DNA of 64,000 nt from positions 1 through 64,000 of the forward strand of contig JAFIEV010000013.1 in assembly GCA_020832305.1 (NCBI GenBank). Direction: 5' to 3'. The notes beneath the pieces were generated by a model. That model ran no database searches, was not told the origin of the DNA, and worked only from the letters and a program-made list of their open reading frames with translations. The position numbers were made by a program, and so were the translations under genes. Positions 44,346 through 52,924 of this stretch are shown here, piece by piece (the stretch's first letter is position 1; every line of letters starts with the position of its first letter). The DNA is from Cyclobacteriaceae bacterium (GTDB taxonomy: Bacteria > Bacteroidota > Bacteroidia > Cytophagales > Cyclobacteriaceae).

Positions 44346-45632
44346 TTACAAACTCAATTTGGCTTCCTTAACTTGAAAGTTAATAGGAAAAGAAGGCCTC
44401 ACATAGCCCATCCATTTTCCATACCAACCTATGGTCCTGTGATCTTCCACTTCAAAAAAGATACTTTCTTCGTGATAATAAAGTTCCTTTGTTCCTTCCT
44501 CGACAAATATCAGGGACAAATAGTAAGAACCGTCATTTAAAAAATTTCCGGGAATTTCCATACTGCCTTCCACCAAACCGGTATCAAAGGTTTGTAAAGG
44601 TGAGGAAACATCAAAAATACATTCTCCAGCCAGGCTAAATAAATGAACCCCAATACACATTTTCAAATTTTGTTTTTGATTCCAGAATTGAAAATTAAAA
44701 ACCAGGGGCGTGCGTATATCGATATGATCCTGCCCTTCTACATAGCTCGGATGGAGCGTAAGGCTTTTGATTTTTATGGCATCATTCCCGGGGGCTTCCT
44801 GGATATTTGGCCAGGATTCACTGAGGCGGTTGGACTGTTCGCTATTTAAGTAGGCACCAATAATGGCATCCGTTTGTCCTATTTTGGTCAAGCGACCCCT
44901 TTCAAGTAAAGCAACCCGCTGACACAGGTTTTTTACCGCCTGCATATTATGGCTCACAAACAATATGGTACGTCCCTGATTTTTGGATACATCCCGCATT
45001 TTTCCGAGACATTTTTTCTGAAATTCAGAGTCACCTACGGCCAGTACTTCATCGACTACCAAAATTTCCGGATCTAAATGCGCTGCAACGGCAAAGGCTA
45101 AACGCACATACATGCCAGATGAATACCTTTTCACTGGCGTATCGATGTATTGATGTACCCCTGAAAAATCGACAATCTGATCAAATTTTTCCCTGATTTC
45201 CTTTTTACGCATACCCAGAATATGTCCATTCAGAAAGATATTCTCCCTTCCGGTGAGATCCTGGTGAAAACCTGTACCTACTTCGAGCAAACTGGCTATG
45301 CGGCCGTATCCTGATACCGAGCCCTTGGTGGGCAGGGTAACCCTGGATAAAATTTTAAGTAAAGTTGATTTACCGGCACCATTTCGGCCCACTATGCCTA
45401 AAACCTCTCCCTCTTTTACAGAAAGGTTGATGTCTTCGAGTGCCTTTACATATTTTATATCTTTGCTTTGCTCCCTGATGTTCTGACTGCTCAAATCAAT
45501 AAAGGGATCTTCTTGCCCTTTGACCTTTACAAGCCACCAACGGGTGAGATCATCCTTAAGTGTGCCGGTGCCAAAATTACCCAGGCGGTATATTTTATGA
45601 AGATTTTCTATATTAATAATGGTATCCGACAT
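44346..45632 (-). CDS. wzt: ABC transporter ATP-binding protein, polysaccharide export (Wzt)
   Basis: 428 residues. ATPase part: 'GRNGAGKSTLLKIL' Walker A (82-95), signature 'YSSGMYVRLAFAVAA' near 165-180, Walker B 'ILVVDEVLAVGD' and H-loop 'LFVSHNMQAVKN'. Residues about 270-428 form a Wzt C-terminal immunoglobulin-like domain ('LVFNFQFWNQKQN', 'CIGVHLFSLAGECIFDV', 'FLNDGSYYLSLIFVEEG') that recognises the end of the exported glycan. Works with the permease encoded 25 bases upstream. The presence of this C-domain suggests the glycan chain carries a recognised terminal cap, which fits the methyltransferase fusion downstream. Confidence 0.93.
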   Translation of the reverse strand: MSDTIINIENLHKIYRLGNFGTGTLKDDLTRWWLVKVKGQEDPFIDLSSQNIREQSKDIKYVKALEDINLSVKEGEVLGIVGRNGAGKSTLLKILSRVTLPTKGSVSGYGRIASLLEVGTGFHQDLTGRENIFLNGHILGMRKKEIREKFDQIVDFSGVHQYIDTPVKRYSSGMYVRLAFAVAAHLDPEILVVDEVLAVGDSEFQKKCLGKMRDVSKNQGRTILFVSHNMQAVKNLCQRVALLERGRLTKIGQTDAIIGAYLNSEQSNRLSESWPNIQEAPGNDAIKIKSLTLHPSYVEGQDHIDIRTPLVFNFQFWNQKQNLKMCIGVHLFSLAGECIFDVSSPLQTFDTGLVEGSMEIPGNFLNDGSYYLSLIFVEEGTKELYYHEESIFFEVEDHRTIGWYGKWMGYVRPSFPINFQVKEAKLSL

Positions 45633-45657
45633 CGGTACTTTTCAATTTACACTTTTA

Positions 45658-46509
45658 TTAAATAACATCCACCACATTTTGCTCAGCCCTGTTGTAGGCT
45701 ATAACGCCTAAAATCCATATGATCAAAACAGTAAGGGCACTGATTAAGAAAAATGACCATTCGAAGTATCCACTCCCAAGCAATCCTATTCTGAATGTCT
45801 CAATACAGGCGGTGAGAGGATTGAGCCAGATTATAAATTTGTATTCATCAGGAATGATGGAAATGGGATAAAATACAGGCGTTGCAAACATATACAAGCG
45901 CAATCCGAATCCAACCAGATTGTAAAGGTCCCTGTATTTGGTGGATGCTGAGGCTATTAACAATCCTATACCCATACCAAACATCCCTGCCATAATCAAG
46001 GCCGCCGGAAGCAACAATACGTTCCAGGTTATATGTATGGATGCCCCGGCGAAAAGGTATACCAGATACACCACCATAAAAAGTAAAAACTGTATTCCAA
46101 AGCGAATGAGGAAAGAAAATAAAGAGCTGAATGGCACAATAAGCCTCGGAAAATAAACTTTATTGAATATCTCAGTATAATCTTTAAAAATACCCGCACA
46201 AGCGGCAAGACATTCACTAAAATAATTCCACAGAATAATGCCCAGAAGGTAAAAAAGCACCGGCGGAAGTTCATCTGTGGAAATACGTGCCACCCTGCTG
46301 AAGATCACAATATACATGGCAGCGGTAAGAAGAGGCTGCAAAACCAGCCATGCCGGCCCTAAAATCGTTTGTTTGTAGCTGGCCAGAAAATCTCTTCTCA
46401 CAAATTGCAGTAGCAAATCTTTATACTGCCAAAATTCCCCTAATTGAAAATCAAACACCTTTCGCGATGGTTCAATCTTCCATCGCGGAATAGCAGAGCG
46501 TTCATCCAT
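45658..46509 (-). CDS. wzm: ABC transporter permease, polysaccharide export (Wzm)
   Basis: 283 residues, ABC-2 type permease with a short cytoplasmic N-terminus, then an amphipathic 'YKDLLLQFVRRDFLASYKQTILGPAW' block (typical of Wzm/TagG), and about six membrane segments ('LLTAAMYIVIFSRVARI', 'PPVLFYLLGIILWNYFSE', 'FFLISALTVLIIWILGVIAY'). Forms the inner-membrane channel for the O-antigen or capsule glycan with Wzt. First gene of the cluster as oriented. A TAAATTTG element lies 34 bases upstream. Confidence 0.92.
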   Translation of the reverse strand: MDERSAIPRWKIEPSRKVFDFQLGEFWQYKDLLLQFVRRDFLASYKQTILGPAWLVLQPLLTAAMYIVIFSRVARISTDELPPVLFYLLGIILWNYFSECLAACAGIFKDYTEIFNKVYFPRLIVPFSSLFSFLIRFGIQFLLFMVVYLVYLFAGASIHITWNVLLLPAALIMAGMFGMGIGLLIASASTKYRDLYNLVGFGLRLYMFATPVFYPISIIPDEYKFIIWLNPLTACIETFRIGLLGSGYFEWSFFLISALTVLIIWILGVIAYNRAEQNVVDVI

Positions 46510-46543
46510 ACACTGTTCTTGGTAAAAGAAGAAATATTCTTTG

Positions 46544-46551
46544 CAAATTTA
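46544..46551 (-). promoter_or_regulatory. Candidate -7 element for wzm
   Basis: Minus strand TAAATTTG matches TAnnTTTG, 34 bases before the wzm start. No TTG at the normal distance; moderate support only. Confidence 0.4.
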
Positions 46552-46690
46552 TATTAAAAGCCCGAAAATCTAAACATGTTATCGATTTTTTTCAATGTTT
46601 GCAAATTCAGCAAATCAAATTTTAGGCGGTAATTCAAAATAATTTACCAAAAAGCATAAGTAAATCATACGCTTACCTTAGCATAGGATC

Positions 46691-46719
46691 AAAAAAAACC
46701 TCTGAAAGCATCCAGAGGT
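46691..46719 (-). terminator. Rho-independent terminator
   Basis: ACCTCTG (46698-46704) and CAGAGGT (46713-46719) pair with an 8-base loop; the minus-strand stem is followed by eight T (46698-46691). It ends the sigma/anti-sigma/barrel operon ahead of the wzm promoter. Confidence 0.88.
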
Positions 46720-46747
46720 CATTTATTAATCTGTCTTTTTTGAAATG

Positions 46748-47833
46748 TCAAAAGGTAATTCCAAAGCTGATGGCATTTAATTCTGGTCCGCGTTCATTGG
46801 CAAACAGAGGATTGAGATCATAATTCACAAACAAGTCTACGCCTCTGAAGCCAAGCACTCCTCTCAAACCATACCGCAGGTTTTCCAGGTAGTAATTATC
46901 ACGCTCCCGATCTCGCTGCCTTCCCCCCTCGCGCCATACCAGTTTGGTATAACTGCCAATTCTGTATCCTGCATATACTCCTGCTCCTATGCGAAAACCA
47001 TCGTTGTTGCGACTCCAGTATTTATAGTTTTTGCCTTCAACATTCCTGACTTTTCTCTTATAACCAAAATCAAACATTGGCACGGCACTGAAGCCCAGGT
47101 AAGAAACAGTCAGTTTACTTTTTATGGTATTCAGGTCGGGGTCGAGCGGTAAAAAAGCTGCCACGCCATCTTCCCTGAAAAGTCTTACCGAAGGATCTTG
47201 CAGTTTAAAATTGTACCAGCTTAATGATGGGCCCCATTGCAATGACAAGGGTCCTACCAAGCGTGTTTGCCAATTTGACTGCATGCCTACATACCAGGAT
47301 CCCCATGGTCTTATACCATAATTCTCCCCTATTGCATCAGGAAATTTGCCATTCTGCAAATAATTATTGAACCCGAGGTCAAAATTGGTGCTGTGGTGTG
47401 TCCGTTTTTCAGGTTTTCTGACCTTTTGTGGTGCGGCAGACCCGGTTTGCCTGGGTGTATTGGTTTCTATTTCAACCCCAGTTTCAGACATTGATTCAAA
47501 TTCCTGTTCCAGGCGTTTAAATTCAGATGTTTCCTCTTTCCTAACCCTGTTTTCACGTAGGTACATCGTGCCACTGGTGTCTTCAATCAAAAGTGTTTCT
47601 TCTGTGATTTCTTTTTCCATCAATGTGATTTTTAAATCTTCAATGATGGTGTTGAGATCATAATTTGCCAGGTCTTCGAGATCGCTCATCTGATCGACAT
47701 AAATGATCACTTTACTTTTTTCGCCGAAAATAACCTCCAGGGTATCCTTATCTGAAACCTCTGGTGTTTTGACCGCAGCCATTACGCCTGACATTAAAAA
47801 GGAACAAAGAATTAAAAGCATGTATCGTTTCAT
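46748..47833 (-). CDS. Outer membrane beta-barrel protein of an ECF sigma operon
   Basis: 361 residues, signal peptide (...SFLMSGVMA-AVKTPEVSD). Residues about 30-170 form a charged, helical periplasmic region with Glu/Lys/Thr-rich stretches ('VYIDQ'-like 'VIIYVDQMSDLEDLANYD', then 'RRLEQEFESMSETGVEI'). Residues about 175-361 are a barrel ('FDLGFNNYLQNGKFPDA', 'WYVGMQSNWQTRLVGPLS', 'GPSLSWYNF', 'GVDLFVNYDLNPLF') ending in 'NAISFGITF'. It is the third gene after the sigma and anti-sigma factor genes and probably their envelope target or stress sensor. Terminator follows. Confidence 0.82.
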   Translation of the reverse strand: MKRYMLLILCSFLMSGVMAAVKTPEVSDKDTLEVIFGEKSKVIIYVDQMSDLEDLANYDLNTIIEDLKITLMEKEITEETLLIEDTSGTMYLRENRVRKEETSEFKRLEQEFESMSETGVEIETNTPRQTGSAAPQKVRKPEKRTHHSTNFDLGFNNYLQNGKFPDAIGENYGIRPWGSWYVGMQSNWQTRLVGPLSLQWGPSLSWYNFKLQDPSVRLFREDGVAAFLPLDPDLNTIKSKLTVSYLGFSAVPMFDFGYKRKVRNVEGKNYKYWSRNNDGFRIGAGVYAGYRIGSYTKLVWREGGRQRDRERDNYYLENLRYGLRGVLGFRGVDLFVNYDLNPLFANERGPELNAISFGITF

Positions 47834-47941
47834 CTGATTAATAATTTAGTTTTTTAGAAACCCTGTGCTAAGGCGCAGGTTTTAGGTTGTATGGTTAATA
47901 TTGTATCGCTTATAAAATACCAATTTCTGTCTGCTTGCTGC

Positions 47942-48706
47942 TCAGGGCTCATTTTCCTCAGTACGATCAAAAATCTGATCATTTATCCTGGACCTGATGC
48001 CCCTTAGATTGATGGCCAGAAGATCGTCTTTAGCATCGCGCAATTCTCCATAAGAAAGTTCTCCCTCTTTTATTTCACGTGCCAGTGCTACAAATCTGAG
48101 CAAACCACGTTTCTCCTTATTCAGTTCTTCAAAGTCTGGCTCTGTATTATCCTTTGTCTCCTCCGGCTTCCCGGGTTTGTATATCACCTTTAAAGTTTTG
48201 GGACGCGGGGCCTCCTGTGTTTTAATCTCAAGGCTCTTTATTTCAACTTCAGCCAGCAAGGGATCAACAGCAACTTCCCCTGGGCTTACCACCACTTCAG
48301 CCTTTAATTCTTCTTCCAGAGGCACATCTGCTTTTAAAGCAAATAATTGATTCCCCTGAGCTTCAACTTTCATGCTTTTATCAGCTGTCGCTGAACCCTG
48401 CGAAGTAGAAGGTTCATCTGCAATTTGCTCTGAGGGCTTCTGATTTTGATGGTGCAGATTCTGCTGAACAGCGGGTTGCTGTTTATCAACCATTAACAGT
48501 TCCTCGTCTGTACCTGACCACCTCCACCAACCCAAGGTAGAAAGCAAGAAAATTGACGCAGCTACTGAAACCGGCCACCATGGAAAAGCTTTCTTCTCCC
48601 GGGTCATTTTTGCCTGAAGCTTATCCCAGGTGGCCGCAGCTGGCTGCTGCTGCAGATTCTGAAGCTTGCCTTTTATAAAGGCATCCAGCTTGTTCTTTTC
48701 ATTCAT
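47942..48706 (-). CDS. Probable anti-sigma factor (single-span membrane protein)
   Basis: 254 residues. A cytoplasmic N-terminal part of about 38 residues ('DAFIKGKLQNLQQQPAAATWDKLQ'), one membrane span ('WWPVSVAASIFLLSTLGWWRW', about 42-62), then a long periplasmic part rich in Glu/Lys/Pro/Gln with no fold I can name. Its start overlaps the ECF sigma gene by 8 bases (translational coupling), the usual layout of sigma/anti-sigma pairs, and a typical zinc-finger motif is absent. The call rests on position and topology. Confidence 0.7.
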   Translation of the reverse strand: MNEKNKLDAFIKGKLQNLQQQPAAATWDKLQAKMTREKKAFPWWPVSVAASIFLLSTLGWWRWSGTDEELLMVDKQQPAVQQNLHHQNQKPSEQIADEPSTSQGSATADKSMKVEAQGNQLFALKADVPLEEELKAEVVVSPGEVAVDPLLAEVEIKSLEIKTQEAPRPKTLKVIYKPGKPEETKDNTEPDFEELNKEKRGLLRFVALAREIKEGELSYGELRDAKDDLLAINLRGIRSRINDQIFDRTEENEP

Positions 48707-49280
48707 GGCGATGTAGTTTAGAAGTCACATTATGCTCATGGTCTATTAATCTTTTTTGCAATAAAAGTCTGGCCCTGCTCAGTTGAGATTTTGAAGTATT
48801 TTCACTGATGCCCAGCATTTTTCCTATTTCTTTATGGTTGTAGCCTTCAATGGCATACAGGTTAAATATGGTGCGATATCCGGTGGGAAGATCTTCCAGT
48901 ATTTTCAATATGTCATTTGCATTCATTTCCATTTCGAGTTTATGGTAATCGGGTTCTTTGTCTGCTTTTTCAATATCTACTTCCAGGTACATGGTTTTAT
49001 TTTTTCGTAGAAGGGCGAGTGCTTCATTCACCATAATTTTTCGCATCCATCCTTCAAAGCTGCCATCTCCTTTGAACTGATCAATTTTTTGAAAAATCTT
49101 TAAAAAGCCGTTGAGCATTGCATCTTCAGCCTCTGCATCATTTTTCAGGTATCGGCAGCAGGTAGCCAGCATGACCGGAGCATATTGCTCATATAGCTGA
49201 CGTTGTGCTTTTGCATCCTGCTGTACACAACCGTGTATCAGTTCTTTTTCTGTCAGGCTTGTACCTAGTCGAACAATCAT
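48699..49280 (-). CDS. ECF-type RNA polymerase sigma factor
   Basis: 193 residues. Region 2 about 25-95 ('YEQYAPVMLATCCRYLKN', 'DAEAEDAMLNGFLKIFQKI', 'GDGSFEGWMRKIMVNEAL'), short linker, region 4 about 125-185 ('LPTGYRTIFNLYAIEGYNHKEIGKMLGISENTSKSQLSRAR'-type helix-turn-helix, given here in part: 'KEIGKMLGISENTSKS'). Directs polymerase to stress-responsive promoters. First gene of an operon with its anti-sigma partner and a barrel protein. Confidence 0.93.
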   Translation of the reverse strand: MIVRLGTSLTEKELIHGCVQQDAKAQRQLYEQYAPVMLATCCRYLKNDAEAEDAMLNGFLKIFQKIDQFKGDGSFEGWMRKIMVNEALALLRKNKTMYLEVDIEKADKEPDYHKLEMEMNANDILKILEDLPTGYRTIFNLYAIEGYNHKEIGKMLGISENTSKSQLSRARLLLQKRLIDHEHNVTSKLHRHE

Positions 49281-49347
49281 TTTAAAGGGTTTTCAATGGG
49301 TAGATGCACTTGCAGGATAAAAGGGTTGCATGGCTAAAAAATATTTT

Positions 49348-49815
49348 TTAATAAAACGCCATATAATTGATTTCGATTTTTACATTGGTGAAAGTGCCTT
49401 GCACCACTTCAACAGGATGAACACGCATTTGACCATCTGTAAGATTGGCATACCAGCCATCGGCCTCCCTGGTAAAAACTGAATAAATGCCAGGTTCCAG
49501 AATAGCAAAAAATTTGCCGCTTTCGTCTGATCGGACAACTGCAACAGGTTCGAATGGTATTTCGGCATACAGTGGTCCCTGACCTGTGAGGTCCTGGCTT
49601 TTTACCAATGGAAGAATATATATTTCCCTTACTACACCCTGCCCTCTTACAGCAGGTCTGTCGGGGCCTGGCATCATATTTCCCTGAAACCAATATATGC
49701 TACCACTGATGCCCTGCTTGCCCTGGGCAGTCTGACCAGGAGCAGATGCGACACATGCTGCAAAAACACACATAAAAAAGATTACACTGGCCAATTGCAT
49801 ACAAATGGAATTCAT
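49348..49815 (-). CDS. Small lipoprotein with carboxypeptidase-regulatory-like fold
   Basis: 155 residues from the ATG at 49815 (MNSICMQLASVIFF...); an upstream start at 49893 would break the signal. Lipobox 'VFAACVAS' gives a lipid Cys about residue 20. The mature chain ('GISGSIYWFQGNMMPGP', 'YAEIPFEPVAVVRSDESGKFFAIL', 'EPGIYSVFTREADGWY', 'FTNVKIEINYMAFY') resembles the small beta-sandwich CarboxypepD_reg-like domain common in Bacteroidota surface proteins. Function unknown. It diverges from htpG. Confidence 0.72.
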   Translation of the reverse strand: MNSICMQLASVIFFMCVFAACVASAPGQTAQGKQGISGSIYWFQGNMMPGPDRPAVRGQGVVREIYILPLVKSQDLTGQGPLYAEIPFEPVAVVRSDESGKFFAILEPGIYSVFTREADGWYANLTDGQMRVHPVEVVQGTFTNVKIEINYMAFY

Positions 49816-50001
49816 TATACGAAAGTACAAAAAAACGGGCGAGATAGCATCAATTATTTCATAAGACGGAATTGCTTCATGATTTTTTGACAAAGTGGTA
49901 TTATAAATATGTCAGCTTGTCAGTTTACATGACTACTCTGGCCTTATAAACAGCTATGGAATAATGTTTGTGATGCGGTTAACAAATCAATTTTAAGAGT
50001 T

Positions 50002-51876
50002 ATGCAGGAAAAAGGAACCATTTCAATTCACACCGAGAATATTTTCCCTATCATCAAGAAATTTTTGTATTCAGATCATGAAATATTTCTCAGGGAACTA
50101 GTATCCAATGCCATTGATGCCACTCAAAAGATCAGCCGTCTGGCATCCATCGGAGAATTTAAAGGTGAACTCGGCGAGCTCAAAGTTGAAGTTAAGGTTG
50201 ACAAGAAAGCCAAAACCTTAACAGTGGTTGATCGCGGTATTGGCATGACAGCCGATGAAGTTAAAAAATACATCAACCAGATCGCTTTTTCCGGAGCTGC
50301 TGAATTTGTAGAAAAATATAAAGACAAGGGGGAAGACAAGCAGATTATTGGTATGTTTGGTCTTGGCTTTTACTCTGCGTTTATGGTCGCAAAAAAGGTG
50401 GAAATCAAGACACTCTCCTATCAGGAGGGGTCAGAGGCAGCTTTCTGGATCTGTGATGGCAGCACAGAATTTGAAATAGGTAAAGCAGATAAAAAAGAAA
50501 GAGGTACTGAAGTGATTCTGCACCTGGCAGAAGATTCAGAAGAGTTCCTGGAAGATTACAGAATCAGTCAGATCCTGAATAAGTATTGCAAATTTATGCC
50601 TGTTCCTATCGTATTCGGCAAACGGGAAGAAACGGTTAAAAATGAGGAGGACAAGGAAGAAAAGGTTGAAAAGGAGCAGGTGATCAACAATACCACACCC
50701 CTCTGGACGCGTCAGCCTTCAGAATTGAAAGATGAAGATTACCTCGCATTTTACAAAGAACTCTATCCATTCTCAGAAGATCCGCTGTTCTGGATACACC
50801 TCAATGTTGACTATCCTTTTAATCTTACAGGGATCTTATACTTCCCAAAAGTGAAAAACGAGCTTGATGTCAACAAAAACAAGATTCAACTTTATTCCAG
50901 ACAGGTATTTATTACAGAAGAGGTAAAAGATGTTGTACCCGAATTTTTGATGTTGCTGCATGGTGTAATAGATTCACCAGACATTCCCCTCAACGTATCC
51001 AGGAGTTTTCTTCAGTCAGATGGCAATGTGAAAAAAATTAATGCCCACATTACTAAAAAAGTTGCTGACAAGCTTAATGACCTGTTTAAAAAAGACAGAA
51101 AAATTTACGAAGAAAAATGGAGTGGTCTCAACGTTTTTGTCAAGTACGGCATCATCAGTGATGAAAAGTTCTGGGAACGGGCCAAGACCTTTGTCTTATT
51201 GCAGAACACCGAAGACAAATACTTTACCCTTGATGAATATACAAAGCATATTGAGAGCGCTCAAAAAGATAAAGACGGCAATCATGTGTATATCTATTCA
51301 AGCAACGCATCTGCTCAGGATGCATTTATTAAGTCTGCGCAGAAAAAAGGTTATGATGTGCTGAAACTCGATGGCATTCTCGATAACCACTTCATCAATC
51401 AAATGGAAATGAAGCTCGAAAAAACGCGTTGGAAAAGAGTGGATTCTGAAACTTCAGACAGGCTGGTAGAAAGTGATGAAAAGAAGGAAAGTGTTTTGAG
51501 TAAGGACGAAGAAGAGAAAATAAAGAAAATATTTGAAGATGCCATCGGCAACAGCTCTCATACCGTAACGATCGAGTCATTACCTGTAGATGAAATGCCA
51601 GTCGTTTTGACTCTTCCTGAGTTTATGCGCCGTATGAAAGATATGTCGGCACTTGGAGGAGGTATGGCTATGATGGGCGATATGCCCCTGCATCACAATG
51701 TGATCATAAATGGCAATCACAGTCTTATTTCTAAAATTCTGATTGAGCCAGATGACAACCGGCAAAAAGAACTTGCGCTCCAGGCCTATGACCTTGGTAT
51801 GCTGGCACAAAATATGCTCAACGGTAAAAGGTTGACCGATTTTATTCAAAGAAGTGCTGAAATGATGTCGAAGTAA
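50002..51876 (+). CDS. htpG: Chaperone HtpG (Hsp90)
   Basis: 624 residues, normal for bacterial Hsp90. GHKL ATPase domain: 'ELVSNAIDATQKI' (30-42), 'DRGIGMTADEVKKYI' (75-89), 'GMFGLGFYSAFMVA'. Middle domain with 'WIHLNVDYPFNLTGILYFP', 'NVSRSFLQSD', 'VFVKYGIISDEKFWERAKTF' and the C-terminal dimer domain ('HNVIINGNHSLISKIL', 'LALQAYDLGMLAQNMLNG'). ATP-dependent folding of client proteins in the cytoplasm. Single-gene unit with a clean terminator. Confidence 0.97.
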   Translation: MQEKGTISIHTENIFPIIKKFLYSDHEIFLRELVSNAIDATQKISRLASIGEFKGELGELKVEVKVDKKAKTLTVVDRGIGMTADEVKKYINQIAFSGAAEFVEKYKDKGEDKQIIGMFGLGFYSAFMVAKKVEIKTLSYQEGSEAAFWICDGSTEFEIGKADKKERGTEVILHLAEDSEEFLEDYRISQILNKYCKFMPVPIVFGKREETVKNEEDKEEKVEKEQVINNTTPLWTRQPSELKDEDYLAFYKELYPFSEDPLFWIHLNVDYPFNLTGILYFPKVKNELDVNKNKIQLYSRQVFITEEVKDVVPEFLMLLHGVIDSPDIPLNVSRSFLQSDGNVKKINAHITKKVADKLNDLFKKDRKIYEEKWSGLNVFVKYGIISDEKFWERAKTFVLLQNTEDKYFTLDEYTKHIESAQKDKDGNHVYIYSSNASAQDAFIKSAQKKGYDVLKLDGILDNHFINQMEMKLEKTRWKRVDSETSDRLVESDEKKESVLSKDEEEKIKKIFEDAIGNSSHTVTIESLPVDEMPVVLTLPEFMRRMKDMSALGGGMAMMGDMPLHHNVIINGNHSLISKILIEPDDNRQKELALQAYDLGMLAQNMLNGKRLTDFIQRSAEMMSK

Positions 51877-51886
51877 AACCACTAAA

Positions 51887-51920
51887 AAAAACCGGAATTA
51901 ACTTTCCGGTTTTTTCTTTT
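51887..51920 (+). terminator. Rho-independent terminator
   Basis: AAAAACCGGAA (51887-51897), TTAACT loop, TTCCGGTTTTT (51904-51914), then TTCTTTTTTT. An 11-bp stem 10 bases after the htpG stop. Confidence 0.92.
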
Positions 51921-52039
51921 TTTACACATAACATTACCCGTCTAAGTTTTTTGATCAAATACCATTCATCAATCATCTTTGCTAACTAATTTTGTCCTTT
52001 GGCACGATTTTTTCGTAGTATAGGTATAAAGACTTTTTT

Positions 52040-52858
52040 ATGAGAAACCCCTTTTATGCATTCTTAGTGATAATATTAATAACCGGACTTTTGAAACAGT
52101 CTAATGCTCAACCATATAATTTTTCTGATGAAACACATCCCGACTTTAGTATAAATCCCGATTTTATCAATAAAGACGGCATACAATTCAACCTTCTTTT
52201 ACTGGATAAAAATAAAAAGTCTCTTATTCCGGCAGAGGAAACAAGACGACAGTACCAAATCATACAATGGCTTTCAGGATTAAATGAAAATTCTGAAAAA
52301 GCCGGCTCATACTATCTGCTGAGTACCAAAGTAGCTTTCCTGAGTCCTTTACGAACCGATTACTACAGTGCTGAAAGAATAACAGATCCCGGGTTCATTC
52401 AGGCCTCCATGCAGGATTATAAAATCGAGGCATTGGGCGCTAACCATTTTAAAGTGGAAGGAACTTTCTTTTCACCTTCATTTCAATTTCTGTTGAAGGT
52501 ATATAATACTGAAAATCAAGATCCTGAAATCGCTTCTATATTGACATTCCTTGAGCAGCATCAACCCAACCTGGGAAGGCCAGATAAAGTTGTTGTTCAA
52601 AAGAATTACAATTATGGAAGGGTGTTAATGCATAAAACGACCGAAAATTCTATGGCGATTACCCTATATTATCCCTGGCAAAACCAAAAGACCCTTATTG
52701 TCAACTACACTTTTAATTTGCTCCACAACATTCCCCCTAAATTTTTGGGCGGCCCTGAATCGCTTCAAAATGAAATGAAGGCAGGCATTTCTAAAATTGC
52801 CGAATCACATAAAAATACTGAAAACCATCGCCAATTGACAAAAAATAACCACCGATAA
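52040..52858 (+). CDS. Exported hypothetical protein (272 aa)
   Basis: 272 residues, signal peptide ending 'LKQSNA-QPYNF'. The mature part has regular hydrophobic/aromatic strands ('GIQFNLLLLDKNKKSLIP', 'YYLLSTKVAFLSPLRTDYY', 'FKVEGTFFSPSFQFLLKVY', 'MAITLYYPWQNQKTLIVNY') and a charged helical C-terminus. A Phe/Tyr-rich beta-barrel-like or beta-sandwich fold is possible. No known family recognised. Monocistronic. Confidence 0.65.
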   Translation: MRNPFYAFLVIILITGLLKQSNAQPYNFSDETHPDFSINPDFINKDGIQFNLLLLDKNKKSLIPAEETRRQYQIIQWLSGLNENSEKAGSYYLLSTKVAFLSPLRTDYYSAERITDPGFIQASMQDYKIEALGANHFKVEGTFFSPSFQFLLKVYNTENQDPEIASILTFLEQHQPNLGRPDKVVVQKNYNYGRVLMHKTTENSMAITLYYPWQNQKTLIVNYTFNLLHNIPPKFLGGPESLQNEMKAGISKIAESHKNTENHRQLTKNNHR

Positions 52859-52924
52859 AAATCAAGGCATAAATTTTTTAATTTGGCTAATTTATTTAGT
52901 ATTTTGCTAATTAAATTATCCGGC

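Noticed and set aside
51950-51994. TTTG and TAATTTTG upstream of the gene at 52040
   Set aside because: The spacing is 33 bases, outside the 17-23 range, so it was not called a promoter.
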